A DNA stretch of 64,000 bases from Haliea sp. Its GTDB lineage: Bacteria; Pseudomonadota; Gammaproteobacteria; Pseudomonadales; Halieaceae. The stretch is from the NCBI GenBank assembly GCA_002862465.1, contig PKDD01000139.1, positions 1 through 64,000 on the forward strand, read 5' to 3'. Below the pieces are notes generated by a model. The model did no database searches. It saw only the letters and a list, made by a program, of their open reading frames with translations, and had not been told where the DNA came from. Made by a program: the position numbers and the translations under genes. Positions 51,269-61,787 of this stretch are shown here, piece after piece; position 1 is the first letter of the stretch; every line of letters starts with the position of its first letter.

Positions 51269-52288
51269 TCAGTTGTGAGAATGGAGTTCTTCGTTCAGTT
51301 CCACGGCACTTCGATTGGTCAAACACTCCACTGCACCGGTAGTGGAGTTGCGCCGGAATAGTAGGTCAGATTTTCCAGCAAGATCCCGGGCTTTTACTGT
51401 TTCCACAGGCATACCCTTAACGTCTAGCATAGTGACTTTCGTGCCCGCAGTGACAAATAATCCGGCCTCAACGGTACAGCGATTACCGAGTGGAATACCA
51501 ATGCCTGCGTTGGCGCCGATCAGGCATTTGTCCCCCACGGATATGACGATATTGCCGCCGCCAGACAGGGTGCCAATGGTGGAACAGCCTCCGCCCAAAT
51601 CAGATCCAGTGCCCACCATGACGCCCGCAGAAATACGCCCCTCGATCATGCCCGGGCCCTCGGTACCCGCATTAAAATTGACAAAGCCTTCATGCATGAT
51701 AGTTGTCCCCTCTCCTAGATAAGCTCCCAGGCGCACGCGCGCGGTGTGGGCAATGCGGACTCCAGCCGGAACAACATAATTCGTCATCTTTGGAAACTTA
51801 TCGATACAGCTGACCTCGAGTACCTCGCCCCGCAATCTTGCCGACAACTGGCGCGCTGGCAATTCGTTGATATCTATAGCGCCTTCACTCGTCCATGCAA
51901 CGTTGGGCAGTGCGGCAAAAAGGCCCTCCAAATTGGTGCCATGTGGACGGACCAGACGATGTGAGAGCAGGTGTAGCTTTAGATACGCTTCAGGTACGTT
52001 GCGTGGCGGCAGGTCTTCCTTAAGTAGAACAGCGACGGCAGGTCTGCCGCTGTTATGAAGCTGCGCGGCCAAATTTGCGTGGTCGGTCGCGCCCGCTTTT
52101 TCTAGCGCCGATTGTAACTCTGCTAACTGTTTTACGCTGAGAGGCTTATTGCTGTCGTAATTTTCCAATGCAACCGTCAGAGGTTGCATGGGATGCAAGG
52201 TTGGGAGTGGAAAGAATATTTCCAGCCAATCGCCATTGCTGTTCTGAGTGCCTACGCCCAACCCAAGGGCAAATGTGTCATGTGTCAT
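51269..52288 (-). CDS. dapD: 2,3,4,5-tetrahydropyridine-2,6-dicarboxylate N-succinyltransferase
   Basis: Left-handed beta-helix hexapeptides; MHEGFVNFNAGTEGPGMIEGRISAGVMVG. Confidence 0.95.
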   Translation of the reverse strand: MTHDTFALGLGVGTQNSNGDWLEIFFPLPTLHPMQPLTVALENYDSNKPLSVKQLAELQSALEKAGATDHANLAAQLHNSGRPAVAVLLKEDLPPRNVPEAYLKLHLLSHRLVRPHGTNLEGLFAALPNVAWTSEGAIDINELPARQLSARLRGEVLEVSCIDKFPKMTNYVVPAGVRIAHTARVRLGAYLGEGTTIMHEGFVNFNAGTEGPGMIEGRISAGVMVGTGSDLGGGCSTIGTLSGGGNIVISVGDKCLIGANAGIGIPLGNRCTVEAGLFVTAGTKVTMLDVKGMPVETVKARDLAGKSDLLFRRNSTTGAVECLTNRSAVELNEELHSHN

Positions 52289-52317
52289 TTTTGTTCCGCC
52301 GTAAATAAAGCTCCTTT

Positions 52318-52680
52318 TCAGAGCGTGCGTCGATTGAAGATTTTGGCGTAATTGCTCGCAGAAAAACCGACAAATCGCTGGTGTCCTGTGTCTAGCAAGG
52401 GTCGCTTAATAAGCGTGGGATGCAATATTATAGCCGCATGAGCGTGTGCTTCGTCCATCGCGACGCGGGCCTGCTCATCCAGTGCCTTCCAACTTGTACT
52501 GCGCCGGTTTAATAAATTTTGCCAGCCTAGCTCCTCAATCCATGCCGTCACTGCTTCCGAGTCCAACCCATCCTCCCGAAAATCGTGATATCGATACTCT
52601 ATCCCATGGGTATCAAGCCATTTTCGCGTTTTTTTCACCGTATCGCAATTTTTGATGCCATAGAGTGTAATCATAGTCAT
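52318..52680 (-). CDS. ArsC/Spx-family reductase, YffB-like
   Basis: LYGIKNCDTVKKTRKWLDTHGIEYRYHDFREDGL. Confidence 0.93.
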   Translation of the reverse strand: MTMITLYGIKNCDTVKKTRKWLDTHGIEYRYHDFREDGLDSEAVTAWIEELGWQNLLNRRSTSWKALDEQARVAMDEAHAHAAIILHPTLIKRPLLDTGHQRFVGFSASNYAKIFNRRTL

Positions 52681-52806
52681 ACTCCAATGGGTAGCGAATT
52701 AACTGGATCGGTAGTGTAACAAAGGGCGTCACGGAGTTATAGCGGCTGTGTAAAGCTCCGGTTGTATCTGCTGCGCTTGCAGTGACGGCTTGCAGCACCG
52801 CTTTAT

Positions 52807-53460
52807 TTACGCCTTCAGGGTCTTTTTGGGATGCTTTCGTAGCGGATAGCAGGTCCGACATATTTCGCATACGCGTCCGTCGCAGCCGCGCGCCGAGCAA
52901 TAATCACGTCCATAAAAAATGATTTGCAGATGCAGCCGGTTCCAGTACTTTTGCGGAAATAATCGCTTTAAATCTTTCTCTGTCTGGACGACATTTTTAC
53001 CGCTGGTCAGACCCCAGCGTTGGGCCAACCGATGTATGTGCGTGTCCACGGGAAAGGCCGGTACACCGAAGGCCTGAGACATAACGACACTCGCAGTCTT
53101 GTGCCCAACCCCGGGCAGGCGTTCAAGTGCTTCTAGCTGGGCGGGTACTTTACCGGCGTGTTGTTCAAGCAGTATTTCACTTAGGCGTTGAATCGCTTTA
53201 GATTTTTGTGGTGATAAGCCACAGGGACGGATGATGTCTCTGATCTCCTGTACACTTTTGGTCGCCATATCTGCAGGTTTGTCTGCGAGTTTGAATAAAG
53301 CAGGCGTGATTAAGTTGACGCGCTTGTCGGTGCACTGGGCGCTCAGCAACACTGCTATAAGCAGCGTGAAGGGGTCGCTATGATCCAATGGAACCGGTGT
53401 TTCCGGATAGATATCCTGCAGACGTTGCAGGATATATTTTACGCGTTCAGCTTTGAGCAT
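52807..53460 (-). CDS. nth: Endonuclease III
   Basis: HhH LPGVGHKTASVV, C-terminal 4Fe-4S cysteines CDGRVCEICRTCYP. Confidence 0.97.
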   Translation of the reverse strand: MLKAERVKYILQRLQDIYPETPVPLDHSDPFTLLIAVLLSAQCTDKRVNLITPALFKLADKPADMATKSVQEIRDIIRPCGLSPQKSKAIQRLSEILLEQHAGKVPAQLEALERLPGVGHKTASVVMSQAFGVPAFPVDTHIHRLAQRWGLTSGKNVVQTEKDLKRLFPQKYWNRLHLQIIFYGRDYCSARGCDGRVCEICRTCYPLRKHPKKTLKA

Positions 53461-53470
53461 GCTGTCATGC

Positions 53471-54661
53471 CTAGCCTTTTTCTAAGCGCTGAACGATGCG
53501 CTGGGCAGCTTCGACGCAGTCGTCAATTGTTGCCACCAAAGCCATACGAACCCTGTTTTCGCCAGGATTGATGCCACCCGACTTCCTGGCGAGGAAGCGT
53601 CCTGGCAACACGATGACGTTCTCTCCGGCGTAGAGTTGACGCGCAAATTCAGTGTCGCTGACTGGTGTCTCTGGCCATAGGTAAAAGCCTGCCTCAGGCA
53701 ACATCACGGGAAGGTGACCGTCTAGTTCTGCCAATACTGCCGCAAACTTATCGCGGTACTGTTGTCTGTTAGCTTGAACATGGTGCTCATCGCTCCAAGC
53801 AGCGATGCTGCCGAGTTGGTGATGTATTGGCATAGCACAGCCGTGGTAGGTTCGATATTGAAGGAAGCCTCGCAGTATTTGCGCATCGCCTGCAACAAAA
53901 CCCGAGCGGAGGCCGGGTAGATTGGATCTTTTTGACAGGCTGTGAAAGACGACGCAGTTGCGATAGTCGTTGTTGTCCATGGCCACGCAGGCCTCTAAAA
54001 GACCCGGGGGTGGAGATTTTTCATCGAAATAAATTTCTGAGTAGCACTCATCGCTGGCAATGACAAAGTCGTGTTCTTGGGCCAGCTGAATGATGTGCCG
54101 GAATTGGTCAAGAGACATTAAAGCACCCGTGGGATTTCCGGGATTACACAAATAAAGCAACTGGCATTGCTGCCACTGTTCTGCCGTTACACTACTGAAG
54201 TCGGGCAGTAGTGCGGACTCATCGGTGCAGTTTATAAAGTGCGGAGTTGCACCTGCAAGCAGTGCTGCCCCTTCGTAAATTTGGTAAAAGGGGTTGGGAC
54301 TCATGACCAATGCTGTCCGGTCCGCTGGGACGACGGCTTGGGCGAAAGAAAATAAGGCTTCTCGGGTTCCGCTTACCGGGAGGACTTGAGTATCCGGATC
54401 AATATCCGGTAGCCCATATCGGCGCTTTAACCACAGCGCAATTGTGCTGCGCAGTTCAGGCAGCCCCGCACTTGATGGATAGTTAGCAACCCGGTGCAGG
54501 TTGTCGGAAATTGCCTGAACAACGAAAGCTGGTGACTCGTGTTGTGGTTCGCCAATAGATAGTGCGATACGGGTTTTCGCAGCGGCAGGTGCCAGATCGC
54601 TGAATAGCTGATCAAGTTTCGCAAAGGGGTAGGGCTGAAGGTGGTCTAAATAAGGGTTCAT
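53471..54661 (-). CDS. dapC: Succinyldiaminopimelate transaminase (start likely MNPYLDHLQPYPF)
   Basis: PLP aminotransferase; YLCNPGNPTGALMS, SLSKRSNLPGLRSGFVAGD. Confidence 0.93.
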   Translation of the reverse strand: MNPYLDHLQPYPFAKLDQLFSDLAPAAAKTRIALSIGEPQHESPAFVVQAISDNLHRVANYPSSAGLPELRSTIALWLKRRYGLPDIDPDTQVLPVSGTREALFSFAQAVVPADRTALVMSPNPFYQIYEGAALLAGATPHFINCTDESALLPDFSSVTAEQWQQCQLLYLCNPGNPTGALMSLDQFRHIIQLAQEHDFVIASDECYSEIYFDEKSPPPGLLEACVAMDNNDYRNCVVFHSLSKRSNLPGLRSGFVAGDAQILRGFLQYRTYHGCAMPIHHQLGSIAAWSDEHHVQANRQQYRDKFAAVLAELDGHLPVMLPEAGFYLWPETPVSDTEFARQLYAGENVIVLPGRFLARKSGGINPGENRVRMALVATIDDCVEAAQRIVQRLEKG

Positions 54662-54668
54662 TAGTTTT

Positions 54669-57341
54669 TCAATTTGCAGCCTGTTCATCCAACTCGCTGC
54701 AGATTGCACTTTGTAGCGCGTTGCAAAGGCTTGAGTCTGTGAGAGCTTGCTGTTGATCATCAGTAATAAAAAATACGTCTTCCACCCGCTCCCCCAAGGT
54801 TTGGATTTTGGCAGCTTGCAACTCGACATTGAACGACACGAAAATTTTGCCTAGGCGAGCCAACAGGCCAGGCCTGTCGGGGGTAGACACCTCCAGCACG
54901 GAGACGTTTTTGACCTCGTCCACGGACATACTGGTCTCGGTGGGGACAACGAAAGATTTCATCTTTCTCGGCGTATGCCAATTCGTGTGTACTAACTCTG
55001 TGGAGATATTGGCGAGGTTTTCGCTCAGACGTTCCTTGATGTGTGTCAGCCGCGGGCCGTCTTCTGCAATAGGCTGGCCATCGGAATCTAGAACGAAAAA
55101 GGTGTCAAGGCTCATGCCATCGTTTGCGTTATAAATCCTTGCATCATGTATGCTCAGATCGAGTTGTTCCAGAGTGGCGCAGATGCAGGAGAAGAGTTTG
55201 GCGTTACTGCGAGCATGAATGAAAATCTGTGTAGTGTTGGCAACACTCGATTCTACTCCACTGCGAGCTAGTACTAGGGGGACATCGCAGTCCAGATGGT
55301 CGGCGATGGCTTCGGTGTGCCAAGCGATATCTTCAATTCGCTCTCTCAGGAAATAATCTTCGGTGCGACTTTCCCACAACTCGGTGAGTTCCTCCAGTGT
55401 GAAGCCGCGGCCTTCCAACATTTCCGCGGATGCTTCACGAGTCTTAGAAACTAGGGCCTCCTTGTCGATTGGATTGTCCAGTCCGCGGCGCATGGCTCGC
55501 CTTGTCTCTGTGTACAGTTGACGCAACAGGCTACCGCGCCAAGCGTTCCACAGAGTCGGATTGGTGCCATTGATGTCAGCCACTGTCAGCGTAAACAGAT
55601 AGTCCAAATGCTCTTCGTCACCGACATGCTCGGCGAACTGCTGAATGACCTCGGGGTCCGATATATCCTTGCGTTGCGCCACCGCCGACATAAGCAAATG
55701 GTTGCGCACTAACCAAACGACTAATTCAGTATCTTTTTGATCAAGTCCATGCTCTTCACAGAAGCGTTCTGCATCGACGGCACCCAGGGTTGAGTGGTCG
55801 CCTCCGCGTCCTTTCCCTATGTCATGATACAGGGCGGCGATATATAGCAACTCAATTTTACGCAGCCGGCTTGCCACTCGACTGGATACTGGGAACCTGT
55901 CTTCGGAATCCGGAATTCGAAAACGTCGCGTGTTTTTGATGACCTCCAGCGTATGCGCATCAACGGTGTAAGTATGGAATAGGTCATGCTGCATCTGCCC
56001 CATGATGCGGCCAAATTCGGGCAGATAGTCGCCCAGAATGCCATAACGAGTCATCCGACGCAGTTGCGATGTTAATTCGTGAGGACTGCGCAAAATTTGC
56101 AGGAAAGTTTGCTTATTACGTTTGTTGGCTCTAAATGCGTCATCTATCAACGATCGGTTGTCACGTATCAGACGTATGGTAGGGGCCGCAATACCCGTAA
56201 TTTCTTTGTGTGTGCCACACAGCAGGAATACTTCAAGCAGCGCTTCGGGATGCTCGCTAAAAAGCTTATCGCTGCTGGCCTCGATATAGCCGTTACGCAC
56301 ATGGAAGCGCGGGTTAAGGATGCTAATGTCATCTTCCATATTTTGCCGCAGAATGGCCTGATCAAAGTTCTGAATTAGGACCTCATTCAGTTGCCCAAGC
56401 GCTAAAGCCCAGCGGTAGTATGTTTGCATGAATTGCTCTACCGCTAGCTTGTCACCGTCTTTCAAGCCCCATAGATCGGCAATTTCACGCTGGTGATCAA
56501 ACAATAGTCTATCTTCCTCGCGGTCTGTGATCATGTGCAGGGCATAGCGAACCTGCCACATAAAATCTCGCCCCGTGGTGAGAATAGCCATTTCTTCTGC
56601 ATTCAAAAATTCTTGTGCCGTAATCTTCTCCAACGATTCCACGCCGAAGTGACGCTCGGCAATCCACCCGATAATCTGCAGGTCGCGTAACCCCCCGGGG
56701 GAACTTTTAACATTGGGTTCTAGGTTGTATTCGGTGTCTGCGAACTTGGTGTGCCGGGTCGTTTGCTCTTGCAACTTAGCCTGAAAAAAATCCTGACTTG
56801 ACCACATTTTGCTCGGACTTGTTAGATTGCGTACCTGTTGCATCAGATTTTGGGACCCACGGATAACGCGGGCCTCCATCAGATTAGTCAGTATGGTAAT
56901 GTCGCCCGCGGCCTGCTCTGCACAATCGGCAATGTCGCGCACACTGTGTCCAATGTTGAGGCCAATGTCCCATAGCACAGTCAGAAAGCCCGAGAGTATA
57001 TCCTTGCAGTCTTCGCCGTTGTCGCCGAGGAGGAAAAGAAGATCTACGTCAGAGTGCGGATGGAGTTCGCCGCGCCCGTAGCCACCCACCGCGACCATGG
57101 CCAATTCAGATGGCGCCCAGTTCTGACGGTCCCATAGTGTACCCAGCAGCGTGTCTATGAAAACAGCGCGCTGTCGAATGAGATCCCTAGCATGAGTCCC
57201 TGAGAGAAACTGTTGATGCAGGTATTGTGTGGTGCTGGCAATAGCCGCTTTGCAGCATTGGATTTCATTTTCGCTGTTGAGCTGAATTTTGAAAAGGGCC
57301 GCATCAAATATGTCTGCTGGTAACTGCATTGCAGCGCTCAC
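54669..57341 (-). CDS. glnD: [Protein-PII] uridylyltransferase
   Basis: VGGYGRGELHPHSDVDLLFL, HD motif AALYHDIGKGRGGDHS, C-terminal ACT domains. Confidence 0.98.
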   Translation of the reverse strand: MSAAMQLPADIFDAALFKIQLNSENEIQCCKAAIASTTQYLHQQFLSGTHARDLIRQRAVFIDTLLGTLWDRQNWAPSELAMVAVGGYGRGELHPHSDVDLLFLLGDNGEDCKDILSGFLTVLWDIGLNIGHSVRDIADCAEQAAGDITILTNLMEARVIRGSQNLMQQVRNLTSPSKMWSSQDFFQAKLQEQTTRHTKFADTEYNLEPNVKSSPGGLRDLQIIGWIAERHFGVESLEKITAQEFLNAEEMAILTTGRDFMWQVRYALHMITDREEDRLLFDHQREIADLWGLKDGDKLAVEQFMQTYYRWALALGQLNEVLIQNFDQAILRQNMEDDISILNPRFHVRNGYIEASSDKLFSEHPEALLEVFLLCGTHKEITGIAAPTIRLIRDNRSLIDDAFRANKRNKQTFLQILRSPHELTSQLRRMTRYGILGDYLPEFGRIMGQMQHDLFHTYTVDAHTLEVIKNTRRFRIPDSEDRFPVSSRVASRLRKIELLYIAALYHDIGKGRGGDHSTLGAVDAERFCEEHGLDQKDTELVVWLVRNHLLMSAVAQRKDISDPEVIQQFAEHVGDEEHLDYLFTLTVADINGTNPTLWNAWRGSLLRQLYTETRRAMRRGLDNPIDKEALVSKTREASAEMLEGRGFTLEELTELWESRTEDYFLRERIEDIAWHTEAIADHLDCDVPLVLARSGVESSVANTTQIFIHARSNAKLFSCICATLEQLDLSIHDARIYNANDGMSLDTFFVLDSDGQPIAEDGPRLTHIKERLSENLANISTELVHTNWHTPRKMKSFVVPTETSMSVDEVKNVSVLEVSTPDRPGLLARLGKIFVSFNVELQAAKIQTLGERVEDVFFITDDQQQALTDSSLCNALQSAICSELDEQAAN

Positions 57342-58123
57342 TTAGCGCCCAGCCTAGTTTCGTTGCTCCGACGCGTAAATACCTCGCAGCCGTCATCGGT
57401 CACGCACAGCGTGTGTTCCCACTGGGCTGACAATCGCCCATCAAGCGTGGTAACGGTCCAACCATCTGACTTGTTCAATCGGGTATCCCGTCGGCCGGCA
57501 TTGATCATGGGCTCGATAGTAAACGTCATTCCCGGTTCGAGTATCAGTCCAGTGCCTTTGCGCCCATAGTGCAAGACCTGCGGATCTTCGTGAAATACTT
57601 TACCGATACCGTGTCCACAGTATTCCCTAACAACTGAATAGTAGTTTTTTTCCGCGTATTGCTGAATGACGTGGCCAATATCTCCGAGCGTGGTGCCGGG
57701 TTTAACTAATTCGATCGCCTTATATAAACATTCTTGTGTCACATCTATTAAACGACTGGCATGACTGGCAACATTACCTACCTGAGCCATAATGCTAGTG
57801 TCACCGTGGTATTCGTCTTTAATTACGGTGACATCGATGTTGACGATATCGCCATTTTTTAACTTTTTCGTATCTGAAGGGATGCCGTGGCACACCACAT
57901 CGTTGATAGATGTGCAGATGGAGCGCGGAAAACCGTGATAATTCAACGGAGCGGGAATGGCCTGTTGCACCTGAGTAATATGATCATGGCAAATGCGGTC
58001 CAGTTCGCCGGTGGTAACGCCAACCTGAACGTGCGGCAAGATCATTTCTAAAGTCTCTGCGGCAAGGCGACCCGCAATGCGCATTTTATCTATCTCGCCC
58101 GCCGTCTTAATCGATGCGCTCAT
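57338..58123 (-). CDS. map: Type I methionine aminopeptidase
   Basis: GDIVNIDVTVIKDEYHGDTS, EYCGHGIGKVFHEDPQVLHYG. Confidence 0.97.
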   Translation of the reverse strand: MSASIKTAGEIDKMRIAGRLAAETLEMILPHVQVGVTTGELDRICHDHITQVQQAIPAPLNYHGFPRSICTSINDVVCHGIPSDTKKLKNGDIVNIDVTVIKDEYHGDTSIMAQVGNVASHASRLIDVTQECLYKAIELVKPGTTLGDIGHVIQQYAEKNYYSVVREYCGHGIGKVFHEDPQVLHYGRKGTGLILEPGMTFTIEPMINAGRRDTRLNKSDGWTVTTLDGRLSAQWEHTLCVTDDGCEVFTRRSNETRLGAK

Positions 58124-58271
58124 CAGTAACCTATTGATATATAATTAAAAAACGTATTAGACGCTCGTGAGTTGTATACATAAGCATGGCTATTCTACCT
58201 TATTCGAATCACAAATGAGTAATCTCCCAAGGGCACCACAAGGCAAAGTTCTTTTATCCATGGCGTCGTTG

Positions 58272-58287
58272 TGGTATAAAGCGCGCC
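58272..58287 (+). promoter_or_regulatory. Putative rpsB promoter, extended -10 with GC-rich discriminator
   Basis: TGG-TATAAA followed by GCGCGCC upstream of a ~175-nt leader. Confidence 0.5.
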
Positions 58288-58459
58288 TCTCTAGAGTGGC
58301 TGACGCCTGAGCTACCGCGGTTTAGTTGCATCCGGAGAGATAGGAACTTAAACGTCGCACACATATCAACACCGGTATCAGGGTGCCCTCTGGCCTTTAT
58401 GGCTAAGTAGGTTTGATTTCAGGGATATGTGGAGGATTAACCCACACAAGGTCATAACT

Positions 58460-59302
58460 ATGTCACAAGTGCAAGTTAGTATGCGCGATCTGCTGCAAGC
58501 AGGTGCGCACTTCGGACATCAAACTCGCTACTGGAATCCTAAAATGGATCAGTACATTTTTGGTGCTCGCAATAAAATCCATATTATCAACCTGGAATAC
58601 ACTGTCCCCGCCTTTAATCAGGCACTGGAAATGGTGACGCGACTGGTCGCTAATAAAAACAAAATCTTGTTCGTCGGGACCAAGCGCGCCGCTGGGAAAA
58701 TTATAAAGGAGCAGGCGCAACTCGCTGGAATGCCCTATGTTAATCATCGCTGGCTAGGCGGGATGTTGACCAACTACAAAACGATCCGCGCCTCAATCAA
58801 GCGTTTGCGTGATCTAGAATCTCAACAGGGCGATGGTACATTCGATAGTTTGACCAAGAAAGAAGCCTTGATGCGGACTCGGGACATGGAAAAACTCGAG
58901 CGCAGCATTGGTGGTATTAAGGATATGGGGGGTTTGCCTGACGCCCTCTTTGTTGTTGACGTAGATCATGAGCGTATTGCGATTACGGAGGCAAATAAGC
59001 TCGGTATTCCGGTAATTGGAATTGTTGATACTAATAGTAACCCCGACGGCGTGGATTATATCATTCCCGGTAATGATGATGCTACTCGCGCTGTGAAGCT
59101 CTATGTGACTGCGGTGGCAGATGCCTGTATTCAGGCCAAGATGGAGTCGGGAGAAACCGCGGCGGCAGTAGATGACCTTGGTGAAGAAGACGCAGCGGTG
59201 TCCGATAGTGAGGCACACCCGGATGTCGAGGCCGCAGTGGAAGTTGACGCCGTCATTGATACGGAAAATATCGAGAAGGAAAGCTCGGAGCCTGCAGCAT
59301 AA
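58460..59302 (+). CDS. rpsB: 30S ribosomal protein S2
   Basis: [32 protein letters not shown] extends to 58427 in frame. Confidence 0.98.
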   Translation: MSQVQVSMRDLLQAGAHFGHQTRYWNPKMDQYIFGARNKIHIINLEYTVPAFNQALEMVTRLVANKNKILFVGTKRAAGKIIKEQAQLAGMPYVNHRWLGGMLTNYKTIRASIKRLRDLESQQGDGTFDSLTKKEALMRTRDMEKLERSIGGIKDMGGLPDALFVVDVDHERIAITEANKLGIPVIGIVDTNSNPDGVDYIIPGNDDATRAVKLYVTAVADACIQAKMESGETAAAVDDLGEEDAAVSDSEAHPDVEAAVEVDAVIDTENIEKESSEPAA

Positions 59303-59411
59303 TTCATTAAACTTGTCTTTGGTTTTTTGCCACACAAAATCCCTCCGGGTTAAGTTGTCGGGGGGCGTTTCAAAAAACACGGTTTCTAGTTGTTAAATAG
59401 GAGAGGTACCA

Positions 59412-60269
59412 ATGTCAGCAGCACTGGTTAAAGAACTGCGTGAGCGAACGGGCTTGGGTCTTTTAGAATGTAAAAGGGCACTTGCTACTGTTGGTGGCGA
59501 CGTTGAGCTGGCGATTGAGGAACTGCGTAAATCAAGTGGTATGAAGGCTGCCAAGAAGGCTGGTCGTACCGCGGCTGATGGCGTTGTGGCTGCTCGCGTG
59601 GCCGATGACTGCAGCTTTGGCGTGTTGGTTGAAGTGAACAGCGAAACTGATTTTGTAGCGCGAGATAATAGTTTCTTGGCTTTTGTTCAAACAGTGGTTG
59701 ATGCTGCTTTTGATACTAGACAGGCAGATGTTGCTGCGCTGATGGTGGGGGAATTGGAGGCCACTCGAGCAGCATTAGTGCAAAAGATTGGTGAAAATAT
59801 TGGTGTGCGCCGCATTGAGTTGGTTGACGCTGATTCAGGTGTCGTTAGTTTTTATGTTCATAGCAATAAGCGTATTGCGGTACTAGCGAAGCTCAAGGGC
59901 GGCGATCAGGAGCTTGCTAAGGATGTGGCCATGCATGTGGCAGCACTTAATCCGCAGGTAGTTTCTGCCGCAGATATGCCTGAGCAATTAGTGGCAAAGG
60001 AAAAAGAAATTTTTAAGGCTCAGGCACAGGAGTCAGGTAAGCCGGATGAGATCATCGAAAAAATGGTCGGTGGTCGCGTGAAAAAGTTTCTGGCAGAAAA
60101 TAGTCTGCTTGAGCAGGCGTTCGTCAAGAATCCTGATGTTACAGTGGGTCAATTGGCGTCGGACGCTGGGGCGGAAGTCATTTCTTTTGCCCGTTTTGAG
60201 GTTGGCGAAGGCATACACGTCGATAAAGTCGACTTTGCTGAAGAGGTTGCCGCGCAGCTCAAGGGTTAA
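59412..60269 (+). CDS. tsf: Elongation factor Ts
   Basis: [30 protein letters not shown]. Confidence 0.98.
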   Translation: MSAALVKELRERTGLGLLECKRALATVGGDVELAIEELRKSSGMKAAKKAGRTAADGVVAARVADDCSFGVLVEVNSETDFVARDNSFLAFVQTVVDAAFDTRQADVAALMVGELEATRAALVQKIGENIGVRRIELVDADSGVVSFYVHSNKRIAVLAKLKGGDQELAKDVAMHVAALNPQVVSAADMPEQLVAKEKEIFKAQAQESGKPDEIIEKMVGGRVKKFLAENSLLEQAFVKNPDVTVGQLASDAGAEVISFARFEVGEGIHVDKVDFAEEVAAQLKG

Positions 60270-60293
60270 CAGAGATCGCAATAGGTCGAAAAT

Positions 60294-60313
60294 GGGGCTC
60301 TGGCCCCTTTTTT
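60294..60313 (+). terminator. Intrinsic terminator downstream of tsf
   Basis: ggggc-tctg-gcccc stem followed by TTTTTT. Confidence 0.85.
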
Positions 60314-60471
60314 GTGCCCGAAATTTGCCCAAGCAGCGCTATGCATAAGGTCGCCTCACTGGAATGGTGCAGATGGATGCAAACGCTAAAAGAGCCAGAA
60401 ATATCACCCCAGCTACTAGGGACTTGGTCTGATGTCCTGTAGTATGCAAAGCAGCTTTTGGAGGAATTTTT

Positions 60472-61197
60472 ATGCCCCAGCTGGTGGCCGAAAAAAAATA
60501 TAAGCGGATACTGCTCAAGCTCAGTGGCGAGGCACTTACCGGTAGTGAAAGCTTCGGAATCGATCCGAAAGTTTTAGATTCGATGGCGTTGGCGATTGGT
60601 CAGCTAGTGGGTATTGGAGTGCAGGTAGGTCTCGTCGTTGGAGGCGGTAATCTCTTTCGCGGAGCAGCGCTGCAAAAAGCTGGGCTAGACCGGGTGACCG
60701 GAGACCACATGGGTATGCTGGCCACTGTGATGAACGCGCTGGCGATGCGAGATGCGCTTGAGCGCTCTAATATCGCTACTCAAGCTATGTCGGCGATACC
60801 GATGACTGGTGTCGTGGACCACTATGATCGACGCAAGGCGATCAGAGCGCTTATCAACGGCGATGTTGTGATCTTCTCTGCGGGCACGGGTAACCCCTTC
60901 TTTACAACGGATTCTGCGGCCTGTCTGCGTGCAATTGAAATGGATGCTGAACTGGTGCTTAAGGCGACAAAGGTCGACGGTGTGTATTCTGCTGACCCGA
61001 TGAAAGTGCCCGATGCAGTCAAGTATGAGCGTCTCAGCTACGATGAGGTATTGGAGAATAAGTTGGAGGTTATGGATTTGACCGCTATCTGCTTGTGCCG
61101 AGACCACAAAATGCCAGTGAGAGTATTTGAGATGGAGAAACCTGGCGCATTACTTAATATTGTCAGGGGCGGTCACGAGGGTACACTAATCGAGTAG
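60472..61197 (+). CDS. pyrH: UMP kinase
   Basis: [36 protein letters not shown]. Confidence 0.98.
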   Translation: MPQLVAEKKYKRILLKLSGEALTGSESFGIDPKVLDSMALAIGQLVGIGVQVGLVVGGGNLFRGAALQKAGLDRVTGDHMGMLATVMNALAMRDALERSNIATQAMSAIPMTGVVDHYDRRKAIRALINGDVVIFSAGTGNPFFTTDSAACLRAIEMDAELVLKATKVDGVYSADPMKVPDAVKYERLSYDEVLENKLEVMDLTAICLCRDHKMPVRVFEMEKPGALLNIVRGGHEGTLIE

Positions 61198-61221
61198 TGC
61201 GCCCCAGGTAGGAGCAATAGC

Positions 61222-61779
61222 ATGGTTAATGATATCAAAGACGAGGCTAAAGAGCGCATGGAAAAGTGTCTCGAGGCGCTGTCCAATCAATTTAATAAGA
61301 TTCGCACGGGGCGAGCGCATCCAAGTTTGTTAGATGGTTTGAGGCTTGATTACTACGGGTCAGATACGCCAATCAATCAAGTTGCTAACGTTAATGTGGA
61401 AGATGCTCGCACACTGGTACTCACAGTTTGGGACAGAACAATGATTCCCGCGGTCGAAAAGGCTATCTATAAATCCGATCTAGGCTTAAACCCGGTCACG
61501 GCTGGGGAGGTAATCCGCATACCCATGCCGATGTTAACCGAAGATACCCGCAAGGGCTTTTTTCGGCAGGCGAAGCAAGAGGCAGAGTCAGCGCGAGTTT
61601 CGATGCGCAATGCGAGGCGCGATGCTATGGGAATGCTGAAGGAGTTGGTCAAGGAAAAGGACATTAGTGAAGATGAAGAGCGTCGAGGTCAGGACGAGGT
61701 GCAAAAGCTGACGGACAGTTTTATTGCTAAAGTTGAAAAGCTCCTAGGCGTTAAAGAAGCCGATCTAATGGAAATATAG
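61222..61779 (+). CDS. frr: Ribosome recycling factor
   Basis: [32 protein letters not shown]. Confidence 0.98.
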   Translation: MVNDIKDEAKERMEKCLEALSNQFNKIRTGRAHPSLLDGLRLDYYGSDTPINQVANVNVEDARTLVLTVWDRTMIPAVEKAIYKSDLGLNPVTAGEVIRIPMPMLTEDTRKGFFRQAKQEAESARVSMRNARRDAMGMLKELVKEKDISEDEERRGQDEVQKLTDSFIAKVEKLLGVKEADLMEI

Positions 61780-61787
61780 GCCCACCA

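Noticed and set aside
52613-52900. 95-aa minus strand ORF between nth and the yffB-like gene
   Set aside because: Overlaps both neighbours in other frames; likely spurious, the region looks like ordinary intergenic sequence
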